Assembly (NCBI RefSeq): GCF_018913465.1
Contig: NZ_JABAPM010000001.1
Coordinates: forward strand, 124,001-188,000
Source: Arcanobacterium phocae
GTDB lineage: Bacteria; Actinomycetota; Actinomycetes; Actinomycetales; Actinomycetaceae
Reading direction: 5' to 3'
DNA length: 64,000 nucleotides
Shown here: positions 8,444 through 17,594 of the stretch, one piece after another
Layout: each line of letters starts with the position of its first letter
How positions within the stretch are numbered: the first letter of the stretch is position 1
Program-made: the position numbers and the translations under genes
Notes under the pieces: generated by a model
The model's database searches: none
What the model was told of the DNA's origin: nothing
Seen by the model: only the letters and a program-made list of their open reading frames with translations

Positions 8444-10414
8444 TTATTCAGCGTGACGACGGCGTAGAACTGTAGTGCCAGCCAATGCTGAGATAAGTGC
8501 CAAACCAGCTAAACCAGCAAGATCAACACCAGTTTTTGCTAGACCAGTTGATGGAGTTTCTACTGGCTTTGGTGTATGTGGTTTAGCAATTGGTTGTGCT
8601 GGTGTGAGCTCGAGGGCTGGAATGGTGTGTTTTCCAGGCTTGAGTGGTGTTAACGGATAGGTCGTCTCCGGATCGGCTTCCGTTACCTTGATCTTCACGG
8701 CGACTTTTTCGGTCTTACCGTCAAGGTGGGTAACGACTACATGGAAAACATAGTCTTTAAGCTCAACGTATTCGTCTGGGTTGAGTGTGATGGTGCCGGT
8801 CTTGGTGTCAACGTTGGCCCAGCTTGGCATGTCTGCGCCTTTAGCGAAGGTGACTGCGCGTGGTAGGGCGCGTTCCTTGCCGAATAGGGTAGCAGTAAGG
8901 TCAACGGAAGCAGACTTTTGTTGCTGGACTGTTGTGTCAGCGTAGGAAAGCTTCCATAGTTGAGACTTCAGCTCAGGGGCGTTGTCGGCTTTGGTGACAG
9001 TGACCTTGACTGGGACGGATGTGACTTTGCCGTCGAGGTGGGTGACAGCGACTGTGAATTCGTAGTCTTGTGGTGCGACGAATTCGTCTGGGTTGAGTGT
9101 GATGGTGCCGGTCTTGGCGTCAACGTTGGCCCAGCTTGGCATGTCTGCGCCTTTAGCGAAGGTGACTGCGCGTGGTAGGGCGCGTTCCTTGCCGAATAGG
9201 GTAGCAGTAAGGTCAACGGTAGCGGACTTTAGCTGCTGGACTGTTGTGTCAGTGTAGGAAAGCTTCCATAGTTGAGACTTCAGCTCAGGGGCGTTGTCGG
9301 CTTTGGTGACAGTGACCTTGACTGGGACGGATGTGACTTTGCCGTCGAGGTGGGTGACAGCGACTGTGAATTCGTAGTCTTGTGGTGCGACGAATTCGTT
9401 TGGGTTGAGTGCGATGGTGCCGGTCTTGGCGTCAACGTTGGCCCAGCTTAGCATGTCTGCGCCTTTAGCGAAGGTGACTGCGCGTGGTAGGGCGCGTTCC
9501 TTGCCGAATAGGGTAGCAGTAAGGTCAACGGTAGCGGACTTTAGCTGCTGGACTGTTGTGTCAGCGTAGGAAAGCTTCCATAGTTGAGACTTCAGCTCAG
9601 GAGATTTCTTCTCGGTGACAATGAAAGGTACATCGACGAACTGTTTGGTTCCATCAGCATAAGTAAACTCAACCTGAATCTCGTGTTTACCTAGTTGAGC
9701 ATCGCTTGGAATTAACGGGAACTTGATGTAGCCGTTGTTAGTTACCTCAGCTGGGAAAGGTGAGGATACGATCTTTAATGTAGGCTTTCCACTTGCTGGC
9801 GGAAATTGAATTTCACCATCATCCATTTTGAACATGGTGCTTGGCATGACAAAATCCATCGTCATCTGCTCTACAGTCGGAATAGATCCATCGCACTCTA
9901 GCAATTCTGGCATGTACATATTCTTATCTTCCGGAATTGCAGGAAGATCAGCTGCCTTATTCGTCAAATTGCCATAGTTAACGTTAATAGTCCGCCCGAC
10001 ATATGCTTTTATGTTGGCCGTTTGTGCGTACTGATCAGGATGTCCCCAAGGATGCCAAATCGTTTCAGGATGTGTGCCATTGCTTTTGCCGATGTAAACA
10101 ATGAATTCAATGTTCTTTTCGCCATTCAATGGACTCAAAGTCACAGATTTGGTTTCTTTAGAGATCTGAATATCTTTTGACTTTTCTTTTCCTAACCATT
10201 GGTGAATCCACACGTGCTTATCGAAGGAATCGTCGCCTTTATTGAGCGATTTCTTAGGCAGTGAATCGAAATCAAAATTAACAGTAATGACTGGCTGTCG
10301 CCTGCTGTCTGCTTGCGCAAGAAGTGGTGCGAAGAGACCACTTCCGAGTGTCATCAAGACGAGCGCAGCAACTGTGAGAAATGCCCAAACTCGTTGGGTT
10401 CGTTTGATAATCAT
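8444..10414 (-). CDS. LAxTG-anchored repeat surface protein, long paralogue
   Basis: A 656-residue secreted protein. Two adjacent ATGs (10417 and 10414) follow AGGAAG, and I chose the second for spacing. A signal peptide ends near LLAQADS. The unique N-terminal region is distantly similar to the short paralogue (FDFDSLP, VYIGK, VGRTINV, YADGT). Three tandem 104-residue repeats follow at about 272-375, 376-479 and 480-583, each opening PELKSQLWKLSY and containing THLDGK. The tail carries LAKTG (625-629), a membrane helix and RRRHAE. Repeats 1 and 2 are nearly the same, while repeat 3 differs in its second half. It is probably an adhesin whose repeat number can vary by recombination. It is followed by its own copy of the duplicated terminator. 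Confidence 0.84.
   Translation of the reverse strand: MIIKRTQRVWAFLTVAALVLMTLGSGLFAPLLAQADSRRQPVITVNFDFDSLPKKSLNKGDDSFDKHVWIHQWLGKEKSKDIQISKETKSVTLSPLNGEKNIEFIVYIGKSNGTHPETIWHPWGHPDQYAQTANIKAYVGRTINVNYGNLTNKAADLPAIPEDKNMYMPELLECDGSIPTVEQMTMDFVMPSTMFKMDDGEIQFPPASGKPTLKIVSSPFPAEVTNNGYIKFPLIPSDAQLGKHEIQVEFTYADGTKQFVDVPFIVTEKKSPELKSQLWKLSYADTTVQQLKSATVDLTATLFGKERALPRAVTFAKGADMLSWANVDAKTGTIALNPNEFVAPQDYEFTVAVTHLDGKVTSVPVKVTVTKADNAPELKSQLWKLSYTDTTVQQLKSATVDLTATLFGKERALPRAVTFAKGADMPSWANVDAKTGTITLNPDEFVAPQDYEFTVAVTHLDGKVTSVPVKVTVTKADNAPELKSQLWKLSYADTTVQQQKSASVDLTATLFGKERALPRAVTFAKGADMPSWANVDTKTGTITLNPDEYVELKDYVFHVVVTHLDGKTEKVAVKIKVTEADPETTYPLTPLKPGKHTIPALELTPAQPIAKPHTPKPVETPSTGLAKTGVDLAGLAGLALISALAGTTVLRRRHAE
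8666..9601 (-). repeat. Three tandem 312-bp repeats inside surface gene
   Basis: Units lie at 9290-9601, 8978-9289 and 8666-8977, an exact 312-bp period (104 codons) with only scattered base differences. The single repeat in the paralogue is at 7125-7436. Confidence 0.92.
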
Positions 10415-10570
10415 CATTCTTCCTATGCGTGAAACTAATACGAGATAGTGCAAATAGTTGCAGAGTCTCGAATGATTGATATGTCAATGTTAAGGATATC
10501 GGAATAGTGCAGGTGAAATATCGGACTTTGCAAGATTTTTCAGTGAAGTGTTGCATAAATTTACAAAAAT

Positions 10571-10614
10571 AGTCGGGGTTTTGACAGCAAGTGTAAAAGC
10601 TGTCAAAACCCCGA
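10571..10614 (-). terminator. Terminator of the pta-ackA-GNAT operon
   Basis: A perfect 17-bp stem (arms 10571-10587 and 10598-10614) has a 10-nt loop. On the minus strand it is followed by TATTTTTG. It lies 30 nt beyond the GNAT stop. Confidence 0.85.
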
Positions 10615-10643
10615 CCGTCGGGATGAGAAAAGATGCCAAAAAT

Positions 10644-11093
10644 TTAGTTGGTCACTCGATACACGTTGGTTTCGCGTAGCTCAAAACCGGCTCGTTGGTA
10701 CAACCGGTTAGCTGCTTCACGCGATGGACGAGAGGTCAGATCAACCGTCTTCGCACCCCGCTTCTTCGCCAAATCAATGGCAGCTGCAACTAACGATGCG
10801 CCAACGCCCTTGCCGCGTGCTGCTTCGTCAACAACTACGTCTTCCACCCAGGCCCGCCAGCCGGTTGGAATCTCGAATGTGACCAAGGTGAGCATACCGA
10901 GGATCGGTGCTTCGCCAGCTTCGCCAGCGCCGTCGTCGTCTCGGAAAACCAACAAATCAACGCAATCTTGGGCCAAAAAGCCCTCGATTTGTTCGCCGTT
11001 CATTGGCTTAGCGGATCGTGAAAGCTGACCGATCAACCGGCTGAAAGCGGCTTCTAGCTCTGGAGTGACATCGGAAACGAGATCTACTGCCAT
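10644..11093 (-). CDS. GNAT family N-acetyltransferase
   Basis: A 149-residue single-domain GNAT. The acetyl-CoA pyrophosphate-binding loop is ARGKGVGASL (about residues 93-102), after VEDVVVDE. The C-terminal segment ANRLYQRAGFELRETNVYR is typical of the family. The ATG at 11093 comes one base after the TGA stop of ackA (TGAG ATG), so translation is probably coupled. The substrate cannot be read from the sequence. Placement behind pta-ackA puts an acetyl-CoA user together with the genes that set the acetyl-CoA/acetyl-phosphate balance, so a protein or metabolite acetylation role is plausible but unproven. Confidence 0.86.
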   Translation of the reverse strand: MAVDLVSDVTPELEAAFSRLIGQLSRSAKPMNGEQIEGFLAQDCVDLLVFRDDDGAGEAGEAPILGMLTLVTFEIPTGWRAWVEDVVVDEAARGKGVGASLVAAAIDLAKKRGAKTVDLTSRPSREAANRLYQRAGFELRETNVYRVTN

Positions 11094-11094
11094 C

Positions 11095-12267
11095 TCAGAT
11101 CACTTCCATAGCTTGCTGAGCAATCGAGAGCTCTTCGTTTGTTGGAATAATAAGCACGGTAACTGCCGAATCCGGAGCCGAAATCACGCGCGGCTCCTTC
11201 GAGCGAACCATGTTCTTATCAGCATCGTACTTGACGCCGAATGGCGCGAGCCGATCAAGGAGCATCTTGCGGGTCTCCCACGAATTTTCGCCAACGCCAG
11301 CAGTAAAGGTGAGCACATCCAAGCCGCCCATCACTGCGGTGTAAGAGCCAACATACTTCAGCAACCGGTGGATGTAGACTTCGAGTGCTTCGATTGCGTT
11401 CTCGTTGCCCTCATGAGCCATCTCCCAAACCGAGCGCATATCGTTCGAACCGGTCAGGCCCTTCAGACCAGACTGCTTGTTGAACAGGGTGTCGAGTTCG
11501 TCGATGGACATTCCAGCCTGGCGAGCAAGATGGAACACAGCAGCTGGGTCAATGTCACCAGTACGAGTACCCATGACTAGGCCTTCGAGCGGAGTCAAAC
11601 CCATCGAGGTGTCTACAGCTTCACCGTTTACTACAGCCGAAACTGAGGCGCCGTTGCCCATGTGCAAGACGATCTGCTTGAGATCATCGCGGCCCAGCAT
11701 CTCCGTCACTTTGCGGGAAATGAACTGGTGGGAGGTGCCGTGTGCACCATAGCGGCGAATTTGGTACTTCTCAGCGATGTCGCGGTCGATCGCGTAGGTA
11801 GCTGACGCAGCTGGCAAATGTTGGAAGAACGCAGTATCGAAAACGGCAACGTTTGGTACGTCGAATAGCTCACGGGCAACCTTGATGCCCTTCAGGTGGG
11901 CTGGGTTGTGGAGCGGTCCAAGCGGAATGAGCTCTTCGATCAAACCTTCCACGCGATCATCAATGACGGCAGCCTTATCGAAGTGCTTTCCGCCTTGAAC
12001 GACGCGGTGGCCAACTGCCTTGATTCCGGCTTCGTCAAGGTTCGGGCCAACTTCGTTGAACAACCGGATGACTTCGCGCAGGCCAACACCGTGGTCTGGT
12101 ACTGGCTCGTTGATGTCAGTTGTGGTGCCGTTGTAGTTGTGCTCGATGTGGCCTTCTGGTTCGCCAATACGCTCAACAAGGCCAGAGGCGATGGATTCGC
12201 CGGTTTCCGGGTTGACGAGCTGATATTTAATTGACGAGGAACCAGAGTTAATAACAAGAACTGTCAT
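11095..12267 (-). CDS. ackA: Acetate kinase
   Basis: AckA (390 residues) converts acetyl phosphate and ADP to acetate and ATP. The N-terminal phosphate-binding signature is VLVINSGSSSIKYQL. VFDTAFFQHLP, YGAHGTSHQF and HMGNGASVSAV are present, as is GLTPLEGLVMGTRTGDIDP, covering the ASKHA fold and active-site residues. The length is normal for the family. It lies 60 nt behind pta in the same direction, and the two form the usual acetate overflow/uptake pathway. A GNAT gene follows directly. Confidence 0.97.
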   Translation of the reverse strand: MTVLVINSGSSSIKYQLVNPETGESIASGLVERIGEPEGHIEHNYNGTTTDINEPVPDHGVGLREVIRLFNEVGPNLDEAGIKAVGHRVVQGGKHFDKAAVIDDRVEGLIEELIPLGPLHNPAHLKGIKVARELFDVPNVAVFDTAFFQHLPAASATYAIDRDIAEKYQIRRYGAHGTSHQFISRKVTEMLGRDDLKQIVLHMGNGASVSAVVNGEAVDTSMGLTPLEGLVMGTRTGDIDPAAVFHLARQAGMSIDELDTLFNKQSGLKGLTGSNDMRSVWEMAHEGNENAIEALEVYIHRLLKYVGSYTAVMGGLDVLTFTAGVGENSWETRKMLLDRLAPFGVKYDADKNMVRSKEPRVISAPDSAVTVLIIPTNEELSIAQQAMEVI

Positions 12268-12327
12268 TGTTCGTTTCTTACTTTCTGTGACGAGTGTTGG
12301 TAGATTGCCGACGACGTTATGCGTGCG

Positions 12328-13947
12328 TCAGTTTTGAGCTTGGATTGCCGTGATGGCAACGGTGTTGACGATGTCTTCGACGAGTGCGCCGCGGGACAGA
12401 TCGTTCACTGGCTTATTCAGACCCTGCAAAACTGGGCCCACGGCAACTGCGCCGGCCGAACGCTGGACAGCCTTGTAGCCGATGTTTCCGGCGTTGAGCG
12501 TTGGGAAGACGAACACGTTTGCCTTACCAGCAACTGGCGAATCTGGAAGCTTGGTTTGAGCTACGTGCGCATCAACAGCGGCGTCGTACTGGATCGGGCC
12601 TTCAAGCGCGAGCTCCGGTGCCATCTCGTGTGCGAGAGCGGTTGCTTCGACGACGGCGTCCACGTCTGGACCCTTGCCAGAAGTACCGGTGGAGTAGGAG
12701 AGCATAGCAACGCGCGGATCGACGCCGAATGCCTTCGCTGTTTCCGCAGACGAGACCGCGATGCCGGCGAGCTCTTGTGGGCTCGGGTTGGTGTTGACTG
12801 CGCAATCGCCGTAAACGTAGACGCGGTCTTCCATGAGCATGAGGAAGCAGGAAGAAACGAGGGTAGCGCCTGGCTTGGTCTTAATGATTTGGAAGGATGG
12901 CACGATGGTGTGGGCGGTGGTGTGAACCGCACCGGAGACCATGCCGTCGGCGTCGTCCATGTGAACCATCATGGTGCCGAAGTAGGACAGATCCTTGACC
13001 TTTTCGCGAGCCTGCTCGATCGTCACGCCCTTCTTGGCGCGCAGGCGAGCAAACTCTTGGGCGTACTTTTCGTTGAGTTCTGGATCGTCAACCGAAACGA
13101 TGTGCGCCTTGGATACGTCGACGCCGAGCTCGGCAGCGTGTGCGTGGATTTGTTCGGCGTCGCCAACCAAAATAATGTCAGCAACTTCGCGAGCTAGGAG
13201 TTCATCTGCGGCACGCAAAATACGTGGGTCGGTAGCTTCGGGGAGCACGATCCGCTTGCGGTCAGCCCGGGCACGGGAAATCAGCCACGACTGGAAGGAT
13301 AGTGGGGTAACGACGTCGGAACCCTGCTCCATCGCAGCGATCAAAGCGTTACGGCCAGCTTCCGATAGTTCGATTGCTTCGCCGTCGGCAAACGTGATGG
13401 CGTTGTCGATGTGAGCCTCAGCTACGATTTCCGAATCAGCGTTAGTGACAACGATGCCCGAAATTGGGGCGTGCTCGTGGGTGAATTCGTTGGCGGACAG
13501 CGAGACGATTGTGGCAAGCTGATCAGCCGAACGCAGCGCGCCCGAAACGGCAAACATAATGGTGGTGGACAAGTTTGCTGCTGCGCGACCAATGCGGGCA
13601 AGCACACCCGGGTTGAGCGGATCGCCGTCGAGCAAACCAAGAATAAGAACAGCATCGAACTGTTGTGCGTAATCGGTGTAGCGCTTGACGACGTCGGTCA
13701 TTGCGGCTTCTTCGTCAGCCACGTATGCTTGGCGGGTAGCACCCCAGGCAAGCTGAAGGTCATTCTCGCGGCCAAGAAGGCTCAGGGCTTCTTGGAACTG
13801 AATGTCTTGTTCTACCGGGCCGTTAGTGAAAGCGCGGAATACGCCTACGGACGAGTATGTTTTTTGTAGCTCAGCAACGAGCGTACGAACGAGTGCTTGA
13901 GTTCCAACATTTCCTTCGGCTGCGGTGAAGTACAGACTGTGAGTCAC
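12328..13947 (-). CDS. pta: Phosphate acetyltransferase
   Basis: Pta (539 residues) converts acetyl-CoA and phosphate to acetyl phosphate and CoA. The C-terminal catalytic PTA_PTB domain starts near residue 210 (RKRIVLPEATDPRIL) and includes GAVHTTAHTIVPSFQIIKT and FPTLNAGNIGYKAVQR. The N-terminal part begins like the BioD-like P-loop region of long Pta proteins (YFTAAEGNVGTQALV) but is compact. The protein is shorter than the roughly 700-residue E. coli type, so the N-terminal regulatory portion is reduced. I chose the GTG at 13947, which has AAAGGA 6 nt upstream; a TTG at 13962 overlaps that site. Confidence 0.95.
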   Translation of the reverse strand: MTHSLYFTAAEGNVGTQALVRTLVAELQKTYSSVGVFRAFTNGPVEQDIQFQEALSLLGRENDLQLAWGATRQAYVADEEAAMTDVVKRYTDYAQQFDAVLILGLLDGDPLNPGVLARIGRAAANLSTTIMFAVSGALRSADQLATIVSLSANEFTHEHAPISGIVVTNADSEIVAEAHIDNAITFADGEAIELSEAGRNALIAAMEQGSDVVTPLSFQSWLISRARADRKRIVLPEATDPRILRAADELLAREVADIILVGDAEQIHAHAAELGVDVSKAHIVSVDDPELNEKYAQEFARLRAKKGVTIEQAREKVKDLSYFGTMMVHMDDADGMVSGAVHTTAHTIVPSFQIIKTKPGATLVSSCFLMLMEDRVYVYGDCAVNTNPSPQELAGIAVSSAETAKAFGVDPRVAMLSYSTGTSGKGPDVDAVVEATALAHEMAPELALEGPIQYDAAVDAHVAQTKLPDSPVAGKANVFVFPTLNAGNIGYKAVQRSAGAVAVGPVLQGLNKPVNDLSRGALVEDIVNTVAITAIQAQN

Positions 13948-14026
13948 GTCGGGTCCTTTCAACGTCTTTGGTGTAACGTCTTTATTTTGTCACGGTTTTA
14001 GGACTTTCGGGTAAAGGAGAACATAG

Positions 14027-14959
14027 TTGCGTACCCCTCGTTCTGTTCGACGCGCGCGCCATCGGGTAGCAGTGCGCCCAGCTTTGCGGGGCGGAATCAA
14101 CGCTACGCCGGTCACCTTAGCGCCCGGTTCGTGGCGAACTATCGGCGAATGGATTGTGACACGCTTCGGTGACCTTGGACTGGTCTTGCTCGATGCGGGC
14201 GATGTTTTTGCCGACGGAGGACGTGAGATATCTCGCGCCGAACCTTATGTTCCGGGGATGCGGTTATGGATTTTTCGCCCGGTTCCCGATGAGCCGGAAT
14301 CGCCAATTGAGCTGAATGTGATCGCTGACGAAGAACGTTTCATCGTTGTGGATAAGCCACACGGCATGGCGACGATTCCGCGTGGTTCGCATGTGGCACA
14401 CACGGTGACGGTGGCAGCGCGCCGGCAGTTTAACGACGACGACCTCGTGTGCGCCCATCGGTTGGATGCGGAAACGGCCGGGTTGGTGCTACTCACTCGC
14501 GAACCGCAGTGGCGCAAACCATACCAGACCTTGTTTGAACGCCGGGTAGTGGGGAAGAAGTACTGCGCGATCACCCGCGATATTCCGGGGTTCGATACCT
14601 GGGAAACGGTGGAATTGCGACTCGAGCGCGGGTATCGGCCGCTGGCTACCGACGTCGTTGCCGGTGAACCCAACTCGGTTACCCAGATGCGAATCGTGGC
14701 ACGCGGCGGCGGGCTGGCGCAGTGGGAGCTCATTCCGCACACCGGGAAAACCCATCAGTTGCGGGTCACGTTGGAGCATGTGGGTGCGCCGATTTTAGGC
14801 GATCCACTGTATCCGCGGCTGTTCACTAAAGAAGAGGAAGCCGCGCGGGCATATCCACTGCAGCTTCACGCTCGGGAACTGAGCTTCGTGGACCCAGTGG
14901 ACGGAGTGGAACGAGTGTTTACTAGTTCGGCGCGGTTGGCTCAGGCGCTTGTTCACTGA
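14027..14959 (+). CDS. RluA-family pseudouridine synthase
   Basis: A 310-residue protein that isomerises uridine to pseudouridine in RNA. The catalytic-aspartate motif is HRLDAETAGLVLLTR (Asp147). KPHGMATIPRG before it and HTGKTHQLRVTL after it are standard for RluA-type enzymes. The start is TTG at 14027 with AAAGGAGA 6 nt upstream. The first 90 residues are basic then S4-like in position, and I cannot confirm an S4 domain. The target (23S rRNA or tRNA) cannot be assigned. It is divergent from pta and sits upstream of guaA. Confidence 0.88.
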   Translation: MRTPRSVRRARHRVAVRPALRGGINATPVTLAPGSWRTIGEWIVTRFGDLGLVLLDAGDVFADGGREISRAEPYVPGMRLWIFRPVPDEPESPIELNVIADEERFIVVDKPHGMATIPRGSHVAHTVTVAARRQFNDDDLVCAHRLDAETAGLVLLTREPQWRKPYQTLFERRVVGKKYCAITRDIPGFDTWETVELRLERGYRPLATDVVAGEPNSVTQMRIVARGGGLAQWELIPHTGKTHQLRVTLEHVGAPILGDPLYPRLFTKEEEAARAYPLQLHARELSFVDPVDGVERVFTSSARLAQALVH

Positions 14960-15042
14960 TTATTGGAATCTTGCGTATCACCAAGAGAGATATCACAGGT
15001 TCTCTATGTGGGAACAGTTAGCATCGAGCGAGCTTGATTCGC

Positions 15043-15058
15043 TAGGCTATAGGGTATG
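15043..15058 (+). promoter_or_regulatory. Probable leaderless promoter of guaA
   Basis: TAGGCT (15043-15048) ends exactly 7 nt before the ATG of guaA. No ribosome-binding sequence is seen. This matches the guaB3 and 51992 arrangements. Confidence 0.5.
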
Positions 15059-16621
15059 AATACAACTGATCTTCGCCCAGTGATCGTCGTTGACAACGGC
15101 GCGCAATATGCTCAACTCATCGCTCGACGTGTGCGAGAAGCCGGATACTTCTCCCAGCTTGTGCCACACTCCATGTCCACCGCAGACCTGCTTGCCAAGC
15201 AGCCTACAGCTATCGTGCTGTCTGGTGGTCCATCGAGCGTTTATGAGCCTGGCTCACCGAGCCTGGATCCCGCAATCTTGGAAGCTGGCGTGCCAGTGTT
15301 CGGTATCTGCTACGGCTTCCAGCAGATGGCCCAAGCATTGGGCGGAAAAGTTGATAAAACTGGCTTGCGCGAATACGGCGCAACGCAGGCGACCGTCGTC
15401 GACAACGGCGTTATCCTTGGCGAAAACGCAACCGAAAACGTGTGGATGAGCCACGGGGATGCGGTTACGCAAGCTCCGGAAGGTTTCGTCGTGACTGCGA
15501 CGACGCCGGGTGCGCCAGTTGCTGCCTTCGAAAACCGCGAGACGAAGATGTTTGGTGTGCAGTGGCATCCAGAAGTCAAGCATTCTGAGCACGGCCAGGA
15601 CATGCTTGTGCGTTTCTTGCGCGACGGCGCTGGCCTCGAACCAAACTGGGATTCCGGATCGATTATTGAAGATCAGATCGAAAAGATTCGCGCCCAAGTT
15701 GGCGATAAGCATGCGATTTGTGCGCTCTCCGGCGGTGTTGATTCCTCTGTTGCGGCTGCGCTCGTGCACCGCGCAATCGGCGATCAGCTCACCTGTGTTT
15801 TCGTTGATCACGGCTTGCTGCGTAAGGGCGAAGCTGAGCAGGTTATCGAAGACTATGCTGAAGCTCGCGGCATGAAGATCATGGCTGTGGACGAATCCGA
15901 GCGGTTCTTGACTGCGCTCGCGGGTGTGCGCGATCCAGAAGAAAAGCGCAAGATTATTGGCCGGGAATTCATTCGGTCATTCGAGGCTGCGCAGATCAAG
16001 CTGATGGAAGAAGCGCCTGAAGGCGTGGAGTTTGCGTTCTTGGTTCAGGGCACCTTGTATCCAGACGTTGTTGAGTCTGGCGGGGGAGACGGCACCGCGA
16101 ACATCAAGTCGCACCACAACGTGGGCGGTTTGCCAGACGACATCGAGTTTTCACTGGTGGAGCCGTTGCGTGATTTGTTCAAGGACGAAGTCCGGGCAAT
16201 CGGCTTGGAGCTAGGCTTGTCTGAAAAGCTGGTGTGGCGTCAGCCGTTCCCAGGGCCAGGCCTTGGTATCCGTATCGTTGGCGACGTGACGTTTGATCGC
16301 TTGGAGACTTTGCGGGCTGCGGATGCGATTGTGCGCGAAGAGCTCAGCGCTGCCGGTATGGATCGCGAGATCTGGCAGTGCCCAGTTGTGTTGTTGGCTG
16401 ATGTTCGTTCTGTTGGCGTGCAGGGCGACGGCCGTACCTACGGGCATCCGATTGTGTTGCGCCCGGTATCGTCTGAAGATGCGATGACGGCGGACTGGAC
16501 CCGCGTGCCATACGACGTGCTGGCTAAGATCTCTAACCGGATTACTAACGAGGTTGCTGACGTGAACCGCGTGATGCTCGATTGTACCTCGAAGCCGCCG
16601 GCCACCATTGAGTGGGAGTGA
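15056..16621 (+). CDS. guaA: GMP synthase (glutamine-hydrolysing)
   Basis: GuaA (521 residues) converts XMP to GMP using glutamine and ATP. The N-terminal class I amidotransferase domain has the nucleophile Cys85 in GICYGFQQM and the His-Glu pair in QWHPEVKHS. The ATP-pyrophosphatase P-loop is [13 protein letters not shown] (about residues 223-235). The C-terminal dimerisation domain contains [13 protein letters not shown] and ends in the conserved TIEWE. Full length. The start is an ATG without a ribosome site behind a TAGGCT hexamer, so the transcript is probably leaderless. Its 3' end marks the start of the accessory region. Confidence 0.97.
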   Translation: MNTTDLRPVIVVDNGAQYAQLIARRVREAGYFSQLVPHSMSTADLLAKQPTAIVLSGGPSSVYEPGSPSLDPAILEAGVPVFGICYGFQQMAQALGGKVDKTGLREYGATQATVVDNGVILGENATENVWMSHGDAVTQAPEGFVVTATTPGAPVAAFENRETKMFGVQWHPEVKHSEHGQDMLVRFLRDGAGLEPNWDSGSIIEDQIEKIRAQVGDKHAICALSGGVDSSVAAALVHRAIGDQLTCVFVDHGLLRKGEAEQVIEDYAEARGMKIMAVDESERFLTALAGVRDPEEKRKIIGREFIRSFEAAQIKLMEEAPEGVEFAFLVQGTLYPDVVESGGGDGTANIKSHHNVGGLPDDIEFSLVEPLRDLFKDEVRAIGLELGLSEKLVWRQPFPGPGLGIRIVGDVTFDRLETLRAADAIVREELSAAGMDREIWQCPVVLLADVRSVGVQGDGRTYGHPIVLRPVSSEDAMTADWTRVPYDVLAKISNRITNEVADVNRVMLDCTSKPPATIEWE

Positions 16622-16694
16622 TGACAGGACTAGTACTTGCTTAACTAGCTAACTTGATATCGTGAAATGGAAAGGTGAGTGTTAGAACGAAAAT

Positions 16695-17594
16695 ATGGGA
16701 CTATTTTCGCGATTAGTTGGTTCAGTTGCAAATGCTACTGACCAAAACTCTCATAAGGAAATTTGCTCTGTAATGCAGCGTCTCGTTGATGCGCAACATC
16801 AATGGGGTTGTATCCAAGTTTCGGGAACAACAACGTTCATGCGTAAACAGGCCACGAGAGATGGGTTGCTACTTGCAGGTAGTGCTCCTGGTTATGCTGA
16901 AGCCGCTGGTTGGTTGAGTATAGATTCATCAGATCTAGAATATCCTGACAGCTGCCGTGTTTTTGTTAGTGAAAAAGGCCCTATAGGTGTACTTTCTGAC
17001 GGGATTTCAAAGATGCTTCGGATTCCCTCAGGTGCCCGTATACCAGTTCAAGTCCAGATTTTTACTTCAAATCTTGCTGAAAGTATTCGTGTTGATGCTT
17101 GGATATGGGCAGGAAATGAATCTCCAGAGTGGCGTTATTCAATGAACTCACGCCCTCCTGTAACTGTACAAGAGCGAGCTTCTGAATTGCATGCTCAGTC
17201 TTCCGCAATTGTTAGAAAAAGTCTAGGTAGCTGGGAACAGCATGCAACAGAAATGCACACAGGCATGATCAATGGCGTACATTACCTGGAGTTAATTGAG
17301 CCTATAAAAGAGCTTAAGCGCAAAGGAAACTTGAAAGAAGCATTGGAACTGTGTTACCAAGCAATAGAAGCAACTGAAAATGAAGCTCTTGCCAAGAAAA
17401 ATCAGGGAGAGGATTATTATCTGCCCCCAGCTTATACTATTCAAGCGGCAATTATTCATCGGAAGTTAAAGCAATACGATGAGGAGATTGCTGTGTTAGA
17501 ACGCTATCACCGTGCCACACCTCAGAAACATTGGGAAGTCTCAAAACCGTACGAGCGATTAGCAAAAATTCTTGAAAAGCAGAAAAAAGTATAA
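16695..17594 (+). CDS. Hypothetical protein with C-terminal TPR-like helices
   Basis: A 299-residue protein I cannot assign to a named family. The N-terminal 150 residues are mixed alpha/beta; CRVFVSEKGPIGVLSDG with a following basic stretch vaguely recalls a HIRAN-type fold, but this is weak. The C-terminal third has helical repeats with TPR spacing (KGNLKEALELCYQAIEA, then KLKQYDEEIAVLERYHRA). No signal peptide or membrane segment, so it is probably cytoplasmic and may bind a partner through the helices. No good ribosome site sits close to the ATG. It is the first gene of the accessory region, 73 bp after guaA, and is A/T-richer than guaA. Confidence 0.6.
   Translation: MGLFSRLVGSVANATDQNSHKEICSVMQRLVDAQHQWGCIQVSGTTTFMRKQATRDGLLLAGSAPGYAEAAGWLSIDSSDLEYPDSCRVFVSEKGPIGVLSDGISKMLRIPSGARIPVQVQIFTSNLAESIRVDAWIWAGNESPEWRYSMNSRPPVTVQERASELHAQSSAIVRKSLGSWEQHATEMHTGMINGVHYLELIEPIKELKRKGNLKEALELCYQAIEATENEALAKKNQGEDYYLPPAYTIQAAIIHRKLKQYDEEIAVLERYHRATPQKHWEVSKPYERLAKILEKQKKV

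Noticed and set aside
8666-9601. CRISPR-like periodicity
   Set aside because: The 312-bp repeats are in-frame coding units of a surface protein, with no spacers or cas genes.
12319-13197. A 292-codon open frame on the plus strand inside pta
   Set aside because: It is fully antisense to pta, whose protein is a clear family match. The antisense protein is low-complexity and resembles nothing; it is a product of codon bias.
16560-16640. Attachment site duplicated from the guaA 3' end
   Set aside because: I looked for another copy of the guaA end between 16.6 and 29.1 kb and saw none, so no att site is annotated.
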